A stretch of DNA of 64,000 nucleotides from Pandoraea pneumonica (lineage in GTDB: Bacteria > Pseudomonadota > Gammaproteobacteria > Burkholderiales > Burkholderiaceae). Within the stretch, counting starts at the first letter, position 1, and every line of letters starts with the position of its first letter. The translations under genes were made by a program, and so were the position numbers. Location: contig NZ_CABPSK010000007.1 in the NCBI RefSeq assembly GCF_902459645.1, positions 124,001 through 188,000 on the forward strand. The letters are read 5' to 3'. This document shows, one piece after another, positions 24,418 through 34,658 of this stretch. Below the pieces are notes generated by a model. It saw only the letters and a list, made by a program, of their open reading frames with translations, ran no database searches and was not told the DNA's origin.

Positions 24418-24960
24418 TCAGAAGAACTTGACCGGCCGGCGCAGTTTGGCCGGCGTATGACGCGCGACGCGTGCTGCGCCCGATTGCACTTTCGTGCGCG
24501 TGGCGCTCGCCTGCTTGAACCACACCGGCGTTGCATTCCGACGTACGCGCCAGTTGCGGCGCTTGGTCGACGCTCGAATACCGGGCGTAATGACCGGTTC
24601 GGCGAGGTAGCTGTCGGAATACCCGGTCGCGGCATCGGTGCCACCCCCGGCCATCTCGCTCGACGTCGTGCCCGTGGCGCTCGCCCAGGCTTCGTTAAGC
24701 GAGGATTCCTGCTCATGCAGATGCTTCTGAACGGTGCTCTGGGCGCTGCGTGCCGCGTCCTCGAACTGGCTTCGCATATTACGAAGTTCGTCGAGCTCCA
24801 TCTCGCGGCTCACCTCGGCCTTCACATCGTTGATGTAACGCTGGGCGCGGCCAAACAGCGCGCCTGCCGTGCGGGCCACCTTCGGCAGGCGTTCAGGACC
24901 GATCACGACCAGCGCCACAACGCCGATCAGCATCAGTTTGGAAAGGCCGAGATCGATCAT
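24418..24960 (-). CDS. tatB: Tat translocase subunit TatB
   Basis: A 180-residue TatB. One N-terminal membrane helix (LGLSKLMLIGVVALVVIGPERLP) precedes an amphipathic helix (TAGALFGRAQRYINDVKAEV). A long, Arg/Lys-rich C-terminal tail ends at residue 180, as usual for betaproteobacterial TatB. Only 12 bp separate it from tatA. Confidence 0.92.
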   Translation of the reverse strand: MIDLGLSKLMLIGVVALVVIGPERLPKVARTAGALFGRAQRYINDVKAEVSREMELDELRNMRSQFEDAARSAQSTVQKHLHEQESSLNEAWASATGTTSSEMAGGGTDAATGYSDSYLAEPVITPGIRASTKRRNWRVRRNATPVWFKQASATRTKVQSGAARVARHTPAKLRRPVKFF

Positions 24961-24972
24961 GTCGACGCCGAC

Positions 24973-25215
24973 TTAGCCTTGCTTGTTGCTGCTCGTGTCC
25001 TTGGCCTGCACGTCGATGGTCGTCGAATCGCGCAGTTCCTTGGCCGTCGTCGGGTCTTCCTTGGCGGCCGGCGTTTCGCCTTCCTTCATGCCGTCCTTGA
25101 AGCCCTTGACCGCACCGCCGAGGTCGCTGCCCATGTTACGCAGCTTCTTGGTGCCGAAAACCATCATCACGATCACCAGCACGATCAGCCAGTGCCAAAT
25201 ACTCAACGAACCCAT
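24973..25215 (-). CDS. tatA: Tat translocase subunit TatA
   Basis: An 80-residue pore-forming Tat subunit: short N-terminal membrane helix ([16 protein letters not shown]), an FGTKKLRN hinge, an amphipathic helix ([19 protein letters not shown]) and a polar tail. AAGGAGAG precedes the ATG at 25215, fixing the start against longer upstream frames. The 288-bp gap to hinT contains no gene I can support. Confidence 0.93.
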   Translation of the reverse strand: MGSLSIWHWLIVLVIVMMVFGTKKLRNMGSDLGGAVKGFKDGMKEGETPAAKEDPTTAKELRDSTTIDVQAKDTSSNKQG

Positions 25216-25503
25216 GACCACTCTCCTTGCGTAACTCGCCCCGGCCGCCGTGCGGCGAGGGGTCTTATCGGACGATGTCGCCCGATGCGTTGTATTTGCC
25301 CCGAGTGCGACGCGATGTGCCCCATTGTGGCACATCGAGCGTCACGTCCAGCATCGTAACCGCGTCGGACGCCGGGTAGAAATAAATGTTTCGTGAAACC
25401 TTTTCCGATGCGGTGTCGATGCATCGTATGCCCGTGAATTGCAGTGATTTTTCGCTGAACTCGCGCTTCACTCGCACTTCACCCGCATTTCACATCCTCT
25501 GGC

Positions 25504-25878
25504 TTACATGCGCTTCCACGGCCGCGGTCCGGCCAGAATATGCATGTGCAGATGATAAACCTCTTGCCCGCCACCCGGGCCGTTGTTCACCACCACCCGG
25601 AAGCCGTTACCGTCAACGTTCTCGGGGTCGCCGTCGTAGCGATAACCTTGTTCGGCGGCCAGCTTCGGGGCCAGCAGCAGCATCTTGCCGAGCAGCGCCT
25701 GATCTTCAGGCTGACAGTCCTGCAACGTGGCGATGTGCTTGCGCGGCACCATGAGCAAATGCATATCGGCCGCCGGGTTGATGTCCTTGAACACAATCAC
25801 GTCGTCGTCGGCGTACACCTGTGTGCTCGGGATCTGCCCGGCGACGATTTTGCAGAAGATACAGTTGTCTTGCGTCAT
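25504..25878 (-). CDS. hinT: HIT-family nucleotide hydrolase (HinT-like)
   Basis: A 124-residue histidine-triad protein, a purine-nucleoside phosphoramidase. The zinc-type N-terminus (NCIFCKIVAGQIPS) and the triad HLHMH in the C-terminal third are visible. It stands next to the his genes, as in many Betaproteobacteria, and 49 bp downstream of the small membrane-protein gene. Confidence 0.92.
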   Translation of the reverse strand: MTQDNCIFCKIVAGQIPSTQVYADDDVIVFKDINPAADMHLLMVPRKHIATLQDCQPEDQALLGKMLLLAPKLAAEQGYRYDGDPENVDGNGFRVVVNNGPGGGQEVYHLHMHILAGPRPWKRM

Positions 25879-25927
25879 GCTGATGTCGTCCTCTCCAATG
25901 CCTCGATGCGGGTGGGCGAAAGCCGGC

Positions 25928-26347
25928 TCAGGCGCGCGCCGCGTACATCGGCTTGTTGTCGTTCAGATAGAGCCAGCCCTTGACGATGCGGTACAGCGTC
26001 CAGATGCCGAGCACCCACAGAATCGCGAAGCCAACCATCACCACCGCGAGCGCCACACCCAGCACGCCCCACAGCACCGACCACCAGAACGTGCGGATCT
26101 GCCACGTGAAATGCGAGGCGTAGAGCGTGCCGACGGCGTCGTCGCGCTTGATGTAGTTGATGATGATCGCCACGATGGCGGTCACGCCGCCCGTGAGCCA
26201 GAACAGTGCGTACAACGCGTAGAGCACATGCGTGAGCTTACGCAGCGCGCGCTCCTGCTCGGACGTGGGCGGGTTGACGACGTACGGATTGCTGTTGCCC
26301 GAGGCGCCAGTCGTGCCGGGCGTGCCGGGCATTTGCGGATCGTTCAT
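25928..26347 (-). CDS. Small multi-pass membrane protein (DUF4870/Tic20-like)
   Basis: A 139-residue integral membrane protein of unknown function. A 35-residue Pro/Gly/Asn-rich cytoplasmic tail precedes three hydrophobic segments (ALYALFWLTGGVTAIVAIIINYI; WSVLWGVLGVALAVVMVGFAI; LGIWTLYRIVKGWL). The segment SHFTWQIRTFWW between the first two is typical of the family. It lies 32 bp after hisE within the his-tat gene run, a conserved position in Burkholderiaceae. Confidence 0.78.
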   Translation of the reverse strand: MNDPQMPGTPGTTGASGNSNPYVVNPPTSEQERALRKLTHVLYALYALFWLTGGVTAIVAIIINYIKRDDAVGTLYASHFTWQIRTFWWSVLWGVLGVALAVVMVGFAILWVLGIWTLYRIVKGWLYLNDNKPMYAARA

Positions 26348-26379
26348 GGATGGTCTCCCCGGCGGTTGCCGTTGTTCTG

Positions 26380-26745
26380 TCAGTCGGCGTGTTCGCCGCG
26401 CGTGCTGCGCTGCGCTTTTTCCGTCAGCCCCGAGAGCCCCTCGCGGCGTGCCAGTTCGGCGAGCACTTCGTCCGGGCTCAGGTCATGATGCGCAAGCAGC
26501 ACCATGCAGTGAAACCACAGATCGGCGGTCTCGTTGACCAACTTCTGACGCAGATTGTCGGCCCCGCCGATGCGGATGTCCTTCGCTGCGAGCACCACTT
26601 CGGTGGCCTCTTCGCCGATCTTCTTGCAAATCGCGTCATCGCCTTTGTGGAACAGACGGGCGACGTACGACTTGTCCGGATCGCCGCCGCGGCGCGACGC
26701 GATCACTTCGGCAACACGCGCGAGCGTATCGTTCATGGCACTCAC
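26380..26745 (-). CDS. hisE: Phosphoribosyl-ATP pyrophosphatase
   Basis: A 121-residue MazG-like enzyme for step 2 of histidine biosynthesis, converting PR-ATP to PR-AMP. Visible are [32 protein letters not shown] and the downstream [16 protein letters not shown], the metal-binding EExxE/ExxD helices. It overlaps hisI by 4 nt, so translation is coupled. Confidence 0.94.
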   Translation of the reverse strand: MSAMNDTLARVAEVIASRRGGDPDKSYVARLFHKGDDAICKKIGEEATEVVLAAKDIRIGGADNLRQKLVNETADLWFHCMVLLAHHDLSPDEVLAELARREGLSGLTEKAQRSTRGEHAD

Positions 26746-27140
26746 TTATAGATCTTGTGCGGGTCTTTGAGCACCGGCTCGACGGTGGCCCACTGGCCAT
26801 CCTCGACGGTGCCCTCGAACTTCTGGAAGAAACAGGAATGGCGGCCGGTATGGCACGCAATGCCGTCGATCTGCTCGACTTTGAGCAGCACCACGTCTTC
26901 GTCGCAATCGAGGCGAATCTCGTGCACTTTCTGCACGTGACCCGATTCTTCGCCCTTGTGCCACAGGCGTTTGCGCGAGCGCGAGTAGTAGACGGCCTCG
27001 CCGGTCTCAACCGTGCGCGCGAGCGCTTCACGGTTCATCCACGCGAACATCAGCACGTCGTTGCTGCCGACTTCCTGCGCGATCACGGGCACCAGGCCCT
27101 GCGCGTCCCAACTTACCTTGTCCAGCCAGTCTTGCGTCAT
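26742..27140 (-). CDS. hisI: Phosphoribosyl-AMP cyclohydrolase
   Basis: A 132-residue stand-alone HisI for step 3 (opening of the adenine ring of PR-AMP). It shows [33 protein letters not shown], the metal-binding DCDEDVVLL and the Cys in [10 protein letters not shown]. Unlike enterobacteria, HisI and HisE are separate proteins. It lies 17 bp after hisF. Confidence 0.95.
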   Translation of the reverse strand: MTQDWLDKVSWDAQGLVPVIAQEVGSNDVLMFAWMNREALARTVETGEAVYYSRSRKRLWHKGEESGHVQKVHEIRLDCDEDVVLLKVEQIDGIACHTGRHSCFFQKFEGTVEDGQWATVEPVLKDPHKIYK

Positions 27141-27157
27141 GATCCGTCGATTCCCGT

Positions 27158-27931
27158 TCAGAGCCGCACCGAAATGCCCTTGTCGGCCATGAAGCGCTTG
27201 GCTTCACCGACCGTGTGCTCGCCGTAGTGGAAGATGCTGGCGGCGAGGACGGCATCGGCATGGCCTTCGGTCACGCCGTTGGCCAGATCGGCCAGCGACC
27301 CCACGCCGCCCGAGGCGATCACGGGGATACTCACGGCGTCGGACACGGCACGCGTGAGCGCCAGATCGAAGCCGCTCTTGGTGCCGTCGCGATCCATGCT
27401 GGTGAGCAGAATCTCGCCCGCGCCGAGCGCTGCGATCTTCTTCGCCCAATCCACCACGTCGAGCCCCGTGGCCTTGCGCCCGCCATGCGTGAAGACTTCC
27501 CAGCGCAGCGGCTCGCCGTCGGCCGAGACACGCTTGGCGTCGATCGCCACGACGATGCACTGCGCGCCGTGTTTGGCCGACGCGTCGGCGATCAGTTGCG
27601 GATTCGCCACCGCCGACGAGTTCATGCTGACCTTGTCTGCACCGGCGTTGAGCAAACGACGCACGTCGGCGACTTCGCGCACGCCGCCGCCCACGGTCAG
27701 CGGGATGAAGACCTGCGCCGCCACCGATTCGATGATCGGCAGAATCAGGTCGCGCCCGTCGGAGGTCGCCGTGATGTCGAGAAACGTCAGCTCGTCGGCG
27801 CCTTGCTCGTCATAACGACGGGCGATTTCGACGGGGTCGCCCGCGTCGCGCAGTTCGACGAAATTGACGCCCTTGACCACGCGGCCGGCCGTCACGTCCA
27901 GGCACGGGATGATGCGTTTAGCGAGAGCCAT
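27158..27931 (-). CDS. hisF: Imidazole glycerol phosphate synthase cyclase subunit
   Basis: A 257-residue (beta-alpha)8 barrel that uses ammonia from HisH to form IGP and AICAR. The catalytic Asp residues are visible in [15 protein letters not shown] and in VVAIDAKRV. Phosphate-binding segments (VGGGVR, ASGGVGS) repeat in both half-barrels. It follows hisA by 38 bp. Confidence 0.96.
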   Translation of the reverse strand: MALAKRIIPCLDVTAGRVVKGVNFVELRDAGDPVEIARRYDEQGADELTFLDITATSDGRDLILPIIESVAAQVFIPLTVGGGVREVADVRRLLNAGADKVSMNSSAVANPQLIADASAKHGAQCIVVAIDAKRVSADGEPLRWEVFTHGGRKATGLDVVDWAKKIAALGAGEILLTSMDRDGTKSGFDLALTRAVSDAVSIPVIASGGVGSLADLANGVTEGHADAVLAASIFHYGEHTVGEAKRFMADKGISVRL

Positions 27932-27969
27932 GATGTAGGCACGCGAGACGGCCGCAGCCGTAGTCTCGC

Positions 27970-28719
27970 TTATGCCGCTCCTTCGGAAAGCTCGTCGGCA
28001 CGCGTTTGCGCCGCCGAGAAATTCAGGTCGCCCGAGTAGATCGCACGGCCGCAGATGACGCCTTCGACGCCTTCGTTCTGCACGTTACACAGTGCGTCGA
28101 TATCGCCCAGGTTCGACAAACCGCCGCTGGCGATCACCGGCACCGTCACGGCCTGCGCAAGGCGCACGGTCGCTTCGATGTTGATGCCTTGCAGCATGCC
28201 GTCACGGCCGATATCGGTGTAGATGATCGACTCGATGCCGTAGTCTTCGAACTTGCGCGCGAGGTCCACGACTTCGTGACCGCTCAGCTTGCTCCACCCG
28301 TCGGTGGCAACTTTGCCGTCCTTGGCATCGAGGCCCACGATGATGTGCCCGCCGAACGCGCTGCACGCGTCCTTCAGGAAGCCGGGGTCCTTCACCGCCG
28401 CCGTGCCGATAATCACGTACGACAGGCCGTCGTCGAGATAGCGCTCGATGGTGTTGAGGTCGCGAATACCGCCGCCCAGCTGCACGGGGATGTCTGCGCC
28501 CACTTCCTGAATGATGGAGCGGATGGCAGCCTCGTTACGCGGCTTGCCGACAAATGCGCCGTTCAAGTCCACCAGATGGAGGCGGCGTGCACCTTGCTCG
28601 ACCCAATGTCGGGCCATAGCAGCGGGGTCCTCCGAGAAAACAGTGGCTTGATCCATGTCGCCTTGTTTAAGGCGCACACATTGACCGTCTTTAAGGTCGA
28701 TGGCCGGGATGAGCAGCAT
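27970..28719 (-). CDS. hisA: ProFAR isomerase
   Basis: A 249-residue (beta-alpha)8 barrel that performs the Amadori isomerisation of ProFAR. The start at 28719 gives the canonical [17 protein letters not shown]. The second catalytic Asp lies in [14 protein letters not shown], and phosphate loops are LGGGIR and ASGGLS. The frame open upstream of 28719 is not expected to be coding. A 188-bp gap separates it from hisH. Confidence 0.96.
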   Translation of the reverse strand: MLLIPAIDLKDGQCVRLKQGDMDQATVFSEDPAAMARHWVEQGARRLHLVDLNGAFVGKPRNEAAIRSIIQEVGADIPVQLGGGIRDLNTIERYLDDGLSYVIIGTAAVKDPGFLKDACSAFGGHIIVGLDAKDGKVATDGWSKLSGHEVVDLARKFEDYGIESIIYTDIGRDGMLQGINIEATVRLAQAVTVPVIASGGLSNLGDIDALCNVQNEGVEGVICGRAIYSGDLNFSAAQTRADELSEGAA

Positions 28720-28907
28720 AGGCAATCGTGAAACGTCGCTAGTGGGAAGTAAAAGGAATTCGCGAAAAACGCGGACAACATAAAACCGATCCCTGACCTG
28801 CAAGGTGCCGGTACATCGGGATCGGAATATTCAACATGACACAGTATAAGCTGGCTGCGCCGACAGGCCCGGGCACCAAGGCGCCGCGCGGGTCCCAATC
28901 AGGCGAA

Positions 28908-29546
28908 TTAAGGTTTCCACTGTGCAAAATTGCGGTAAAGCGCAAGCCCTGCCTGAGCGCTCTTTTCCGGGTGGAACTGGGTGGCGAAGATGTTATCCCG
29001 CGCCACTGCACTGGTAAAGGGCACGCCGTACACCGTCTCGCCGACCGTCAGTTCAGCCTTGGCTGGCAGCACGTAGTAACTGTGCACGAAGTAAAAATAG
29101 CTGTCGTCGGGCACACCGGCCCAGATCGGGTGAGCCTGCGCCTGACGCACGCGGTTCCAACCCATCTGCGGCACCTTGAAGCGCGAGCCGTCGTCTTGCA
29201 ACTGGCCTTCCAGATCGAAGCGCATCACGCGGCCCGGCAGCAGACCCAGCGCAGGCGTATTGCCCTCGTCCGAAATGTCGAACAGCATCTGCTCGCCCAC
29301 GCACACGCCGAACATCGGCTTGGTGGCCGACGCTTCGACCACCGCCTCACGCAGGCCCGACTCGTTCAGGCAGCCCATGCAGTCGCGCATGGCGCCCTGA
29401 CCCGGCAGCACCACGCGGTCGGCAGCGCGAATCTCGGCGGCGTCGCTGCTGATGCTCACGTCGGCTTCCGGCGCGGCAGCGCGCAACGCCTGATAGACCG
29501 AGCGCAGGTTGCCCATTCCGTAGTCGACAATCGCAATCTTATTCAT
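28908..29546 (-). CDS. hisH: Imidazole glycerol phosphate synthase glutaminase subunit
   Basis: A 212-residue class I glutamine amidotransferase supplying ammonia to HisF. The nucleophile Cys is in GVCVGEQ (a variant of the common GVCxGMQ), and the catalytic His-Glu pair is in TQFHPEKS. The start at 29546 overlaps the marC stop by 4 nt and yields the normal N-terminus [17 protein letters not shown]. Confidence 0.95.
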   Translation of the reverse strand: MNKIAIVDYGMGNLRSVYQALRAAAPEADVSISSDAAEIRAADRVVLPGQGAMRDCMGCLNESGLREAVVEASATKPMFGVCVGEQMLFDISDEGNTPALGLLPGRVMRFDLEGQLQDDGSRFKVPQMGWNRVRQAQAHPIWAGVPDDSYFYFVHSYYVLPAKAELTVGETVYGVPFTSAVARDNIFATQFHPEKSAQAGLALYRNFAQWKP

Positions 29547-30169
29547 CTCAAACCCGGCAGCAGTATTTTCAAACCATCGATAATGAATTCCACGGCCAGC
29601 GCCGAGAGGATCAACCCCATCAGACGCGTGCCGATGTTGATACCTGTGCGGCCCAGCCAGCCTTCGATCCGCCCGGCACTGCGCAGCGCCACCCAGCACA
29701 CCGCCCCAACCCCCACGCCAATCGCCATGAGCGCCAGAATCTGCGCCCACCCGGCGGCACGGCCCGAGTAAATGATCACGGTACTGATCGTGCCCGGCCC
29801 CGTGAGCAGCGGAATGGCTAGCGGCACCACGGCAATGTTCGGCCGCTCTTCCGCTTCGTGCCGCTCTTCGGCGGTCGCGCGCGTGTTGCCGGTCTGCGCG
29901 TTGATCATGTTCACTGCCATGAGCAGCATGATCACCCCACCGCCCACTTCCAACGACGCAATCGAAATGCCGAAGAAGCGAATGATGTGCTCGCCGAACA
30001 ATCCCGAGCCCGCCACCACAAGCGCCACGGCGATAGCCGCCACATTGATCGTATGGCGTTTCTCTTCGCGCGTCTGCGTGGACGTCAGACTGATGAACAG
30101 CGGGATCGCGCCCAGCGGGTTGATCAGGGCCAGCAGCGAAATGAAGAATTTGAAGGCGTCGAGCGTCAT
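29543..30169 (-). CDS. MarC-family integral membrane protein
   Basis: A 208-residue UPF0056/MarC-family protein with six hydrophobic segments. The N-terminal [21 protein letters not shown] and the [18 protein letters not shown] signature are diagnostic. Function is unknown, and the historical link to multiple antibiotic resistance is not supported. It sits inside the histidine operon between hisB and hisH, overlapping hisH by 4 nt, an arrangement seen in Burkholderia relatives. Confidence 0.9.
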   Translation of the reverse strand: MTLDAFKFFISLLALINPLGAIPLFISLTSTQTREEKRHTINVAAIAVALVVAGSGLFGEHIIRFFGISIASLEVGGGVIMLLMAVNMINAQTGNTRATAEERHEAEERPNIAVVPLAIPLLTGPGTISTVIIYSGRAAGWAQILALMAIGVGVGAVCWVALRSAGRIEGWLGRTGINIGTRLMGLILSALAVEFIIDGLKILLPGLR

Positions 30170-30279
30170 CTGGGGGCACGCGGCGCCGGCATTCCGGCCG
30201 GTCAGAGAATCGTCGCTGGGACGCCGGTCACCAAGACCGGCGGGCTAACTCGCTTGTTCCGCTTATTCCGCTTGTTCGC

Positions 30280-30867
30280 TTACAGGCTGCCCTTCGTGGA
30301 CGGCACGACACCTGCCGCACGCGGATCGATCTCGACCGCCATGCGCAGCGCGCGGCCAAACGCCTTGAACACCGTTTCGCACTGGTGGTGGGCGTTGATG
30401 CCGCGCAGGTTGTCGATATGCAGCGTCACGCCAGCATGATTGACGAAGCCACGGAAGAATTCGATGGTCAGGTCGACGTCGAAGTTGCCCACACGCGCAC
30501 GCGTGAACGGCACGTGGAATTCGAGACCGGGACGCCCCGAGAAGTCGATCACCACGCGCGAGAGCGCTTCGTCGAGCGGCACATAGCTATGGCCGTAGCG
30601 CACGAGGCCCTTCTTGTCGCCGACGGCCTTGGCCACGGCCATACCCAGCGTGATGCCGACGTCTTCCACCGTGTGGTGGTCGTCGATGAAGGTGTCGCCC
30701 TTGGCTTCGACTTCCATGTCGATGAGGCCATGGCGCGCGATCTGGTCGAGCATGTGGTCCAGAAACGGTACGCCGGTGTCGAGCGTCTTCCGGCCAGTGC
30801 CGTCCAGATCGATCTTGACGCGTATTTGCGTTTCGCTGGTATCGCGAACGACTTCCGCAATGCGCAT
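30280..30867 (-). CDS. hisB: Imidazoleglycerol-phosphate dehydratase
   Basis: A 195-residue monofunctional IGPD without the phosphatase domain of enterobacterial HisB. The two Mn-binding motifs are DHHTVED and AHHQCE, with [11 protein letters not shown] near the N-terminus. It follows hisC by 27 bp. The 110-bp gap to marC contains an imperfect 9-bp tandem repeat (CTTGTTCCG) at about 30250-30275. Confidence 0.96.
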   Translation of the reverse strand: MRIAEVVRDTSETQIRVKIDLDGTGRKTLDTGVPFLDHMLDQIARHGLIDMEVEAKGDTFIDDHHTVEDVGITLGMAVAKAVGDKKGLVRYGHSYVPLDEALSRVVIDFSGRPGLEFHVPFTRARVGNFDVDLTIEFFRGFVNHAGVTLHIDNLRGINAHHQCETVFKAFGRALRMAVEIDPRAAGVVPSTKGSL

Positions 30868-30894
30868 GATGGTGAGTTCTCGTCTTGTAGCTTG

Positions 30895-31959
30895 TTAGAG
30901 TGATGCGGCCAGGGCTTCGACCATCGTCGCATTCTCCGTGGGGGTGCCGACCGTCAATCGCAGGCAATTGGCCAGCAATACGTGCATTTTACCCACGTTT
31001 TTGATCAATACCTTACGGGCGAGCAGGCCCGCGAAGGTTTTGTCGGCATCAGGCACCCGCACGAGCAGGAAATTCGCCGCGCTCGGGAACACCGTCACAC
31101 CCGGCAGCGCCGCCACGGCGGCCGCCAGACGGGTGCGTTCAGCCCGCAATTCGGCCGCTTGAGCGTCGAGCACGTCGAGGTGATCGAGCATGAATTCGGC
31201 GCACGCCTGCGTGAGCACATTCACGTTGTACGGCGGGCGAACCTTGTCGAACTGGTCGAGCCATTCGGCACTACCCGCCAGATAGCCCAACCGAATCCCC
31301 GCCAGCCCCAGCTTCGAGACCGTGCGCATGACCACCATGTTCGGGAATTCCGGCAGACGGGGCATCCACGTCTTGCCCGCAAACGGCTGGTAGGCCTCGT
31401 CGATAACCACCAGGCCGCCGCTGGCCGCGCGCACGAGCGTTTCAATCTCGTCGTCGGCGAAGAGGTTGCCGGTCGGGTTGTTCGGGTACGCCAGATACAC
31501 CACCGCGCCCGGATGCGCCGCAATGGCGTTCAGCATGGCTGGCATGTCGAGCGAGAAGTCGGCCCTGAGCGGCACGCCGACGAACGGGATGCCTGCGAAG
31601 CGCGCCGTCATCTCGTACATCACGAAGCCCGGCATCGGTGCGATGATCGCGGCACCCGGGCGTGCCGTGGCCGTCGCGATCATGGTGATGATTTCGTCCG
31701 ATCCGTTACCGAGCAGCAGCTTTGCCCCCGCCGGCACGTCCATCGCATGCGCAAGCTTTTCGAGCAGCGCAGCCGGACGCGGTGCCGGATAGCGATTGAG
31801 CGCCACGTCGGCCAGACGCTGCCCCAGCGCGGTGCGCAGGGCTTCGGGCAGGCCGTAGGGGTTCTCCATCGCGTCGAGCTTGAGCAGACCGCTCGCATCG
31901 GGCACGGGATACGTGCTCATGGCGAGCACATCGGGGCGAATCACTTGATCGACAGACAT
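30895..31959 (-). CDS. hisC: Histidinol-phosphate aminotransferase
   Basis: A 354-residue fold-type I PLP aminotransferase. It has NPTGN, the cofactor-pairing Asp in [10 protein letters not shown] and the PLP Lys in [15 protein letters not shown]. The protein matches the usual length. A 113-bp gap separates it from the upstream hypothetical gene, so an internal promoter is possible, but none is obvious. Confidence 0.95.
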   Translation of the reverse strand: MSVDQVIRPDVLAMSTYPVPDASGLLKLDAMENPYGLPEALRTALGQRLADVALNRYPAPRPAALLEKLAHAMDVPAGAKLLLGNGSDEIITMIATATARPGAAIIAPMPGFVMYEMTARFAGIPFVGVPLRADFSLDMPAMLNAIAAHPGAVVYLAYPNNPTGNLFADDEIETLVRAASGGLVVIDEAYQPFAGKTWMPRLPEFPNMVVMRTVSKLGLAGIRLGYLAGSAEWLDQFDKVRPPYNVNVLTQACAEFMLDHLDVLDAQAAELRAERTRLAAAVAALPGVTVFPSAANFLLVRVPDADKTFAGLLARKVLIKNVGKMHVLLANCLRLTVGTPTENATMVEALAASL

Positions 31960-32072
31960 GAGGGTCGGACTACCTGTGTGGGCAAAGCGCGAATCGCTTG
32001 CGGGTTTAGTCAGCTACGTCGGTGAAATCGGCTAAATCAGTGAAATCGGATGCGTCGTGTGGCAGCGCCCGA

Positions 32073-32657
32073 TCAGTTGAACGCGAAGGTCAGCAGCCCG
32101 GCGTCGGCCCCGTCGATCTTGACGGTGCAACGGCGGCCGGTCTCGACACTGCCAAGCGCGTCTGTAATGCGCTGCACGCGCACGCCGGTTTGCCACGACA
32201 GCGCTTGCGCCACCGCTGGGCTCACTCGCGCGGGCGATTCCTCGGCTTCGCAGCGCATCGCCACGAGCCGGTTGCCCACGCGGCCGAACACGCCGTGCGC
32301 CACTTCGTCGTCGGTACCGCGCAAGGCGGTCTTGCCGTCCAGACGCAGCACATAAACATCGTTATCGAACGCCTGACGACGCACGCACACGGTCATGCGC
32401 TCAACCGACGCACCTTCGAACGTCGCGTGCTGGCAGTAGTTGCCAGCGGCGTGCGCTGCGGAACTGGCGGCAGCACCAAGCGCGAAGAGCGCCGCGATGC
32501 GAACAGCCGCACGCCACCCGGCCCGCGCGAAGCGGGCAGGCAGCATGGATGAAACTACTGAAGCTTGGAATTGAGCGGGCATTGCGCGAGCCCGACGCCG
32601 GGAAGTAGCCGGCGCCGAAGCAGTTTGCGCGGCGGGCCACAGGGCGTCGTCGCGCAT
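32073..32657 (-). CDS. Hypothetical exported protein between hisD and hisC
   Basis: I do not recognise this 194-residue protein. A hydrophobic stretch with a signal-peptidase-like site (LFALGAAASSAAHA then AGNYC) suggests export to the periplasm. The mature part, about 125 residues, has at least four Cys residues, which fits disulfide formation. The ATG at 32657 lies one base after the hisD stop, which favours coupled translation; later Met codons at 32582 or 32546 would give a shorter signal peptide and are equally plausible. No catalytic motif is visible. Its conserved-looking composition and frame use suggest it is real. Confidence 0.6.
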   Translation of the reverse strand: MRDDALWPAAQTASAPATSRRRARAMPAQFQASVVSSMLPARFARAGWRAAVRIAALFALGAAASSAAHAAGNYCQHATFEGASVERMTVCVRRQAFDNDVYVLRLDGKTALRGTDDEVAHGVFGRVGNRLVAMRCEAEESPARVSPAVAQALSWQTGVRVQRITDALGSVETGRRCTVKIDGADAGLLTFAFN

Positions 32658-32658
32658 G

Positions 32659-33981
32659 TCAGGACTCGTGGTGCAGACGGAATTCGGCGCTGCGTGCGTG
32701 GGCCTGCAAGCCCTCGCCGTAGGCCAGCTCGGCAGCGATTTCGCCGAGCATGCGGGCACCGCCTTCGCTCACTTCGATCAGGCTGGAGCGCTTGATGAAG
32801 TCGTACACGCCCAGCGGCGACGAGAAACGTGCCGTGCGCGAGGTCGGCAGCACGTGGTTCGGTCCGGCGCAGTAATCGCCCAGACTTTCGCTCGTGAACT
32901 TGCCAAGGAAAATCGCACCGGCGTGGCGAATCTTGTCGCCCCACTGCTGCGCGTTTTCCGTCGAGATCTCAAGGTGCTCGGGTGCGATTACGTTGGCGAT
33001 TTCGCACGCTTCGTTCATGTCGCGCACCTTCACCAGCGCGCCACGGCCTTGCAGCGATGCAGCGATCACTTCGCGACGCGGCATCTCTTCGATCTGGCGC
33101 TCCATCGACTGTTGCACGCGTGCGATATAAGCGGCGTCCGGGCACAGCAGAATCGACTGCGCGAGCTCGTCGTGCTCGGCTTGCGAGAACAGGTCCATCG
33201 CCACCCAGTCCGGATCGGTCGTGCCGTCGCAAATCACGAGAATTTCCGACGGACCGGCGATCATGTCGATGCCAACCGTACCGAACACACGGCGCTTGGC
33301 CGCGGCCACGAACGCATTACCCGGACCGACGATCTTGTCGACAGCTGGCACGGTCTCGGTGCCATACGCCAACGCGCCGACCGCCTGCGCACCACCGATG
33401 GTGAACACTCGGTCCACGCCAGCAATGTGCGCCGCCGCCAGCACCAACGGGTTCTGCACGCCATCGGGCGTGGGCACCACCATGATGATTTCCTTCACGC
33501 CGGCCACACGCGCAGGAATCGCGTTCATCAGCACCGACGACGGATAGGCGGCCTTACCACCCGGCACGTAGATACCAACGCGATCGAGCGGCGTCACCTT
33601 CTGACCCAGCACCGTGCCGTCCGACTCGGTGTACTGCCAGCTATGGCTGCCGCATTCGATGCGCTGCTTCTCGTGATAGGCACGCACGCGCGCAGCGGCC
33701 GCTTCCAGCGCTGCACGGCGCTTCGGTTCGAGGCTTTCCAGTGCGGCTTCCAGCGCCGACGCAGGCAGCTCCAGCGCCGCCATATCGGATGCCGTGAGGC
33801 GGTCGAACTTGTTGGTGTATTCAATGACGGCTGCGTCGCCACGCGTCTTCACGTCGGCGAGAATCTCGGCAGCCGCGCGATCGATGGCGGCGTCTTCGCT
33901 CGCCTCGAACGCCAGCACATCGCGAAGCTGTTTCGCGAAGCCGTCGGCAGAGGAATCGAGTTTGCGAATATCGAGTTTCAT
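32659..33981 (-). CDS. hisD: Histidinol dehydrogenase
   Basis: A 440-residue zinc enzyme that oxidises histidinol to histidine in two NAD-dependent steps. It shows [17 protein letters not shown], the family signature [14 protein letters not shown], the zinc ligands in [10 protein letters not shown] and the C-terminal [19 protein letters not shown]. Its start overlaps the hisG stop by 4 nt. Confidence 0.96.
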   Translation of the reverse strand: MKLDIRKLDSSADGFAKQLRDVLAFEASEDAAIDRAAAEILADVKTRGDAAVIEYTNKFDRLTASDMAALELPASALEAALESLEPKRRAALEAAAARVRAYHEKQRIECGSHSWQYTESDGTVLGQKVTPLDRVGIYVPGGKAAYPSSVLMNAIPARVAGVKEIIMVVPTPDGVQNPLVLAAAHIAGVDRVFTIGGAQAVGALAYGTETVPAVDKIVGPGNAFVAAAKRRVFGTVGIDMIAGPSEILVICDGTTDPDWVAMDLFSQAEHDELAQSILLCPDAAYIARVQQSMERQIEEMPRREVIAASLQGRGALVKVRDMNEACEIANVIAPEHLEISTENAQQWGDKIRHAGAIFLGKFTSESLGDYCAGPNHVLPTSRTARFSSPLGVYDFIKRSSLIEVSEGGARMLGEIAAELAYGEGLQAHARSAEFRLHHES

Positions 33982-34658
33982 GCTGTTTGGCGGGAGGCCT
34001 GCTCGAAGGCATCCAGAATGGGCTGCAACGACTCGCGCTTGAGCTTGAGTGCAGCCTGGTTGATCACGAGGCGGGACGAGATATCCATGATCTCCTCCAC
34101 TTCCACCAGATTGTTGGCCCGCAGCGTGCCACCGGTGCTCACCAGGTCGACAATCGCGTCGGCGAGGCCCACCAGCGGGCCCAGTTCCATCGAACCGTAC
34201 AGCTTGATCAGGTCGACGTGCACGCCCTTGGCCGCGAAGTGTTCGCGCGCGGTCTGCACGTACTTGGTCGCCACCCGCAGGCGGGCGCCCTGACGCACGG
34301 CGTTCGCGTAATCGAAGCCCTTCGGTACAGCCACAGACATGCGGCAGCGGGCAATGTTCAAATCGATCGGCTGATAAAGACCGCCACCACCGTGCTCGAT
34401 CAGTACGTCCTTACCGGCCACGCCGAAGTCGGCGGCGCCATATTGCACGTAGGTCGGCACGTCGGTCGCGCGCACGATGATCACGCGCAAATTCGGGTCC
34501 GTGGTCGGCAAAATCAGCTTGCGCGAGGTTTCGGGATCTTCCGTGACTTCGATGCCTGCGGCAGCGAGCAACGGCAGCGTTTCCGTAAAGATACGCCCTT
34601 TCGAGAGGGCCAGCGTCAGCGGTTGGCTGAGCGGCTGGGCGGACTTGGCGGAACTCAT
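33978..34658 (-). CDS. hisG: ATP phosphoribosyltransferase catalytic subunit (short form)
   Basis: A 226-residue HisG of the short (HisGS) class, which lacks the C-terminal regulatory domain and needs HisZ for activity and feedback control. [15 protein letters not shown] and the PRPP loop [14 protein letters not shown] are visible. The start at 34658 has GGGAGAG upstream and overlaps the murA stop by 4 nt. No hisZ occurs in this window, so it must be encoded elsewhere. Confidence 0.95.
   Translation of the reverse strand: MSSAKSAQPLSQPLTLALSKGRIFTETLPLLAAAGIEVTEDPETSRKLILPTTDPNLRVIIVRATDVPTYVQYGAADFGVAGKDVLIEHGGGGLYQPIDLNIARCRMSVAVPKGFDYANAVRQGARLRVATKYVQTAREHFAAKGVHVDLIKLYGSMELGPLVGLADAIVDLVSTGGTLRANNLVEVEEIMDISSRLVINQAALKLKRESLQPILDAFEQASRQTA

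Noticed and set aside
30250-30285. Imperfect tandem repeat CTTGTTCCG / CTTATTCCG between marC and hisB
   Set aside because: Only about three short degenerate units; no evidence of a CRISPR, iteron or regulatory function.
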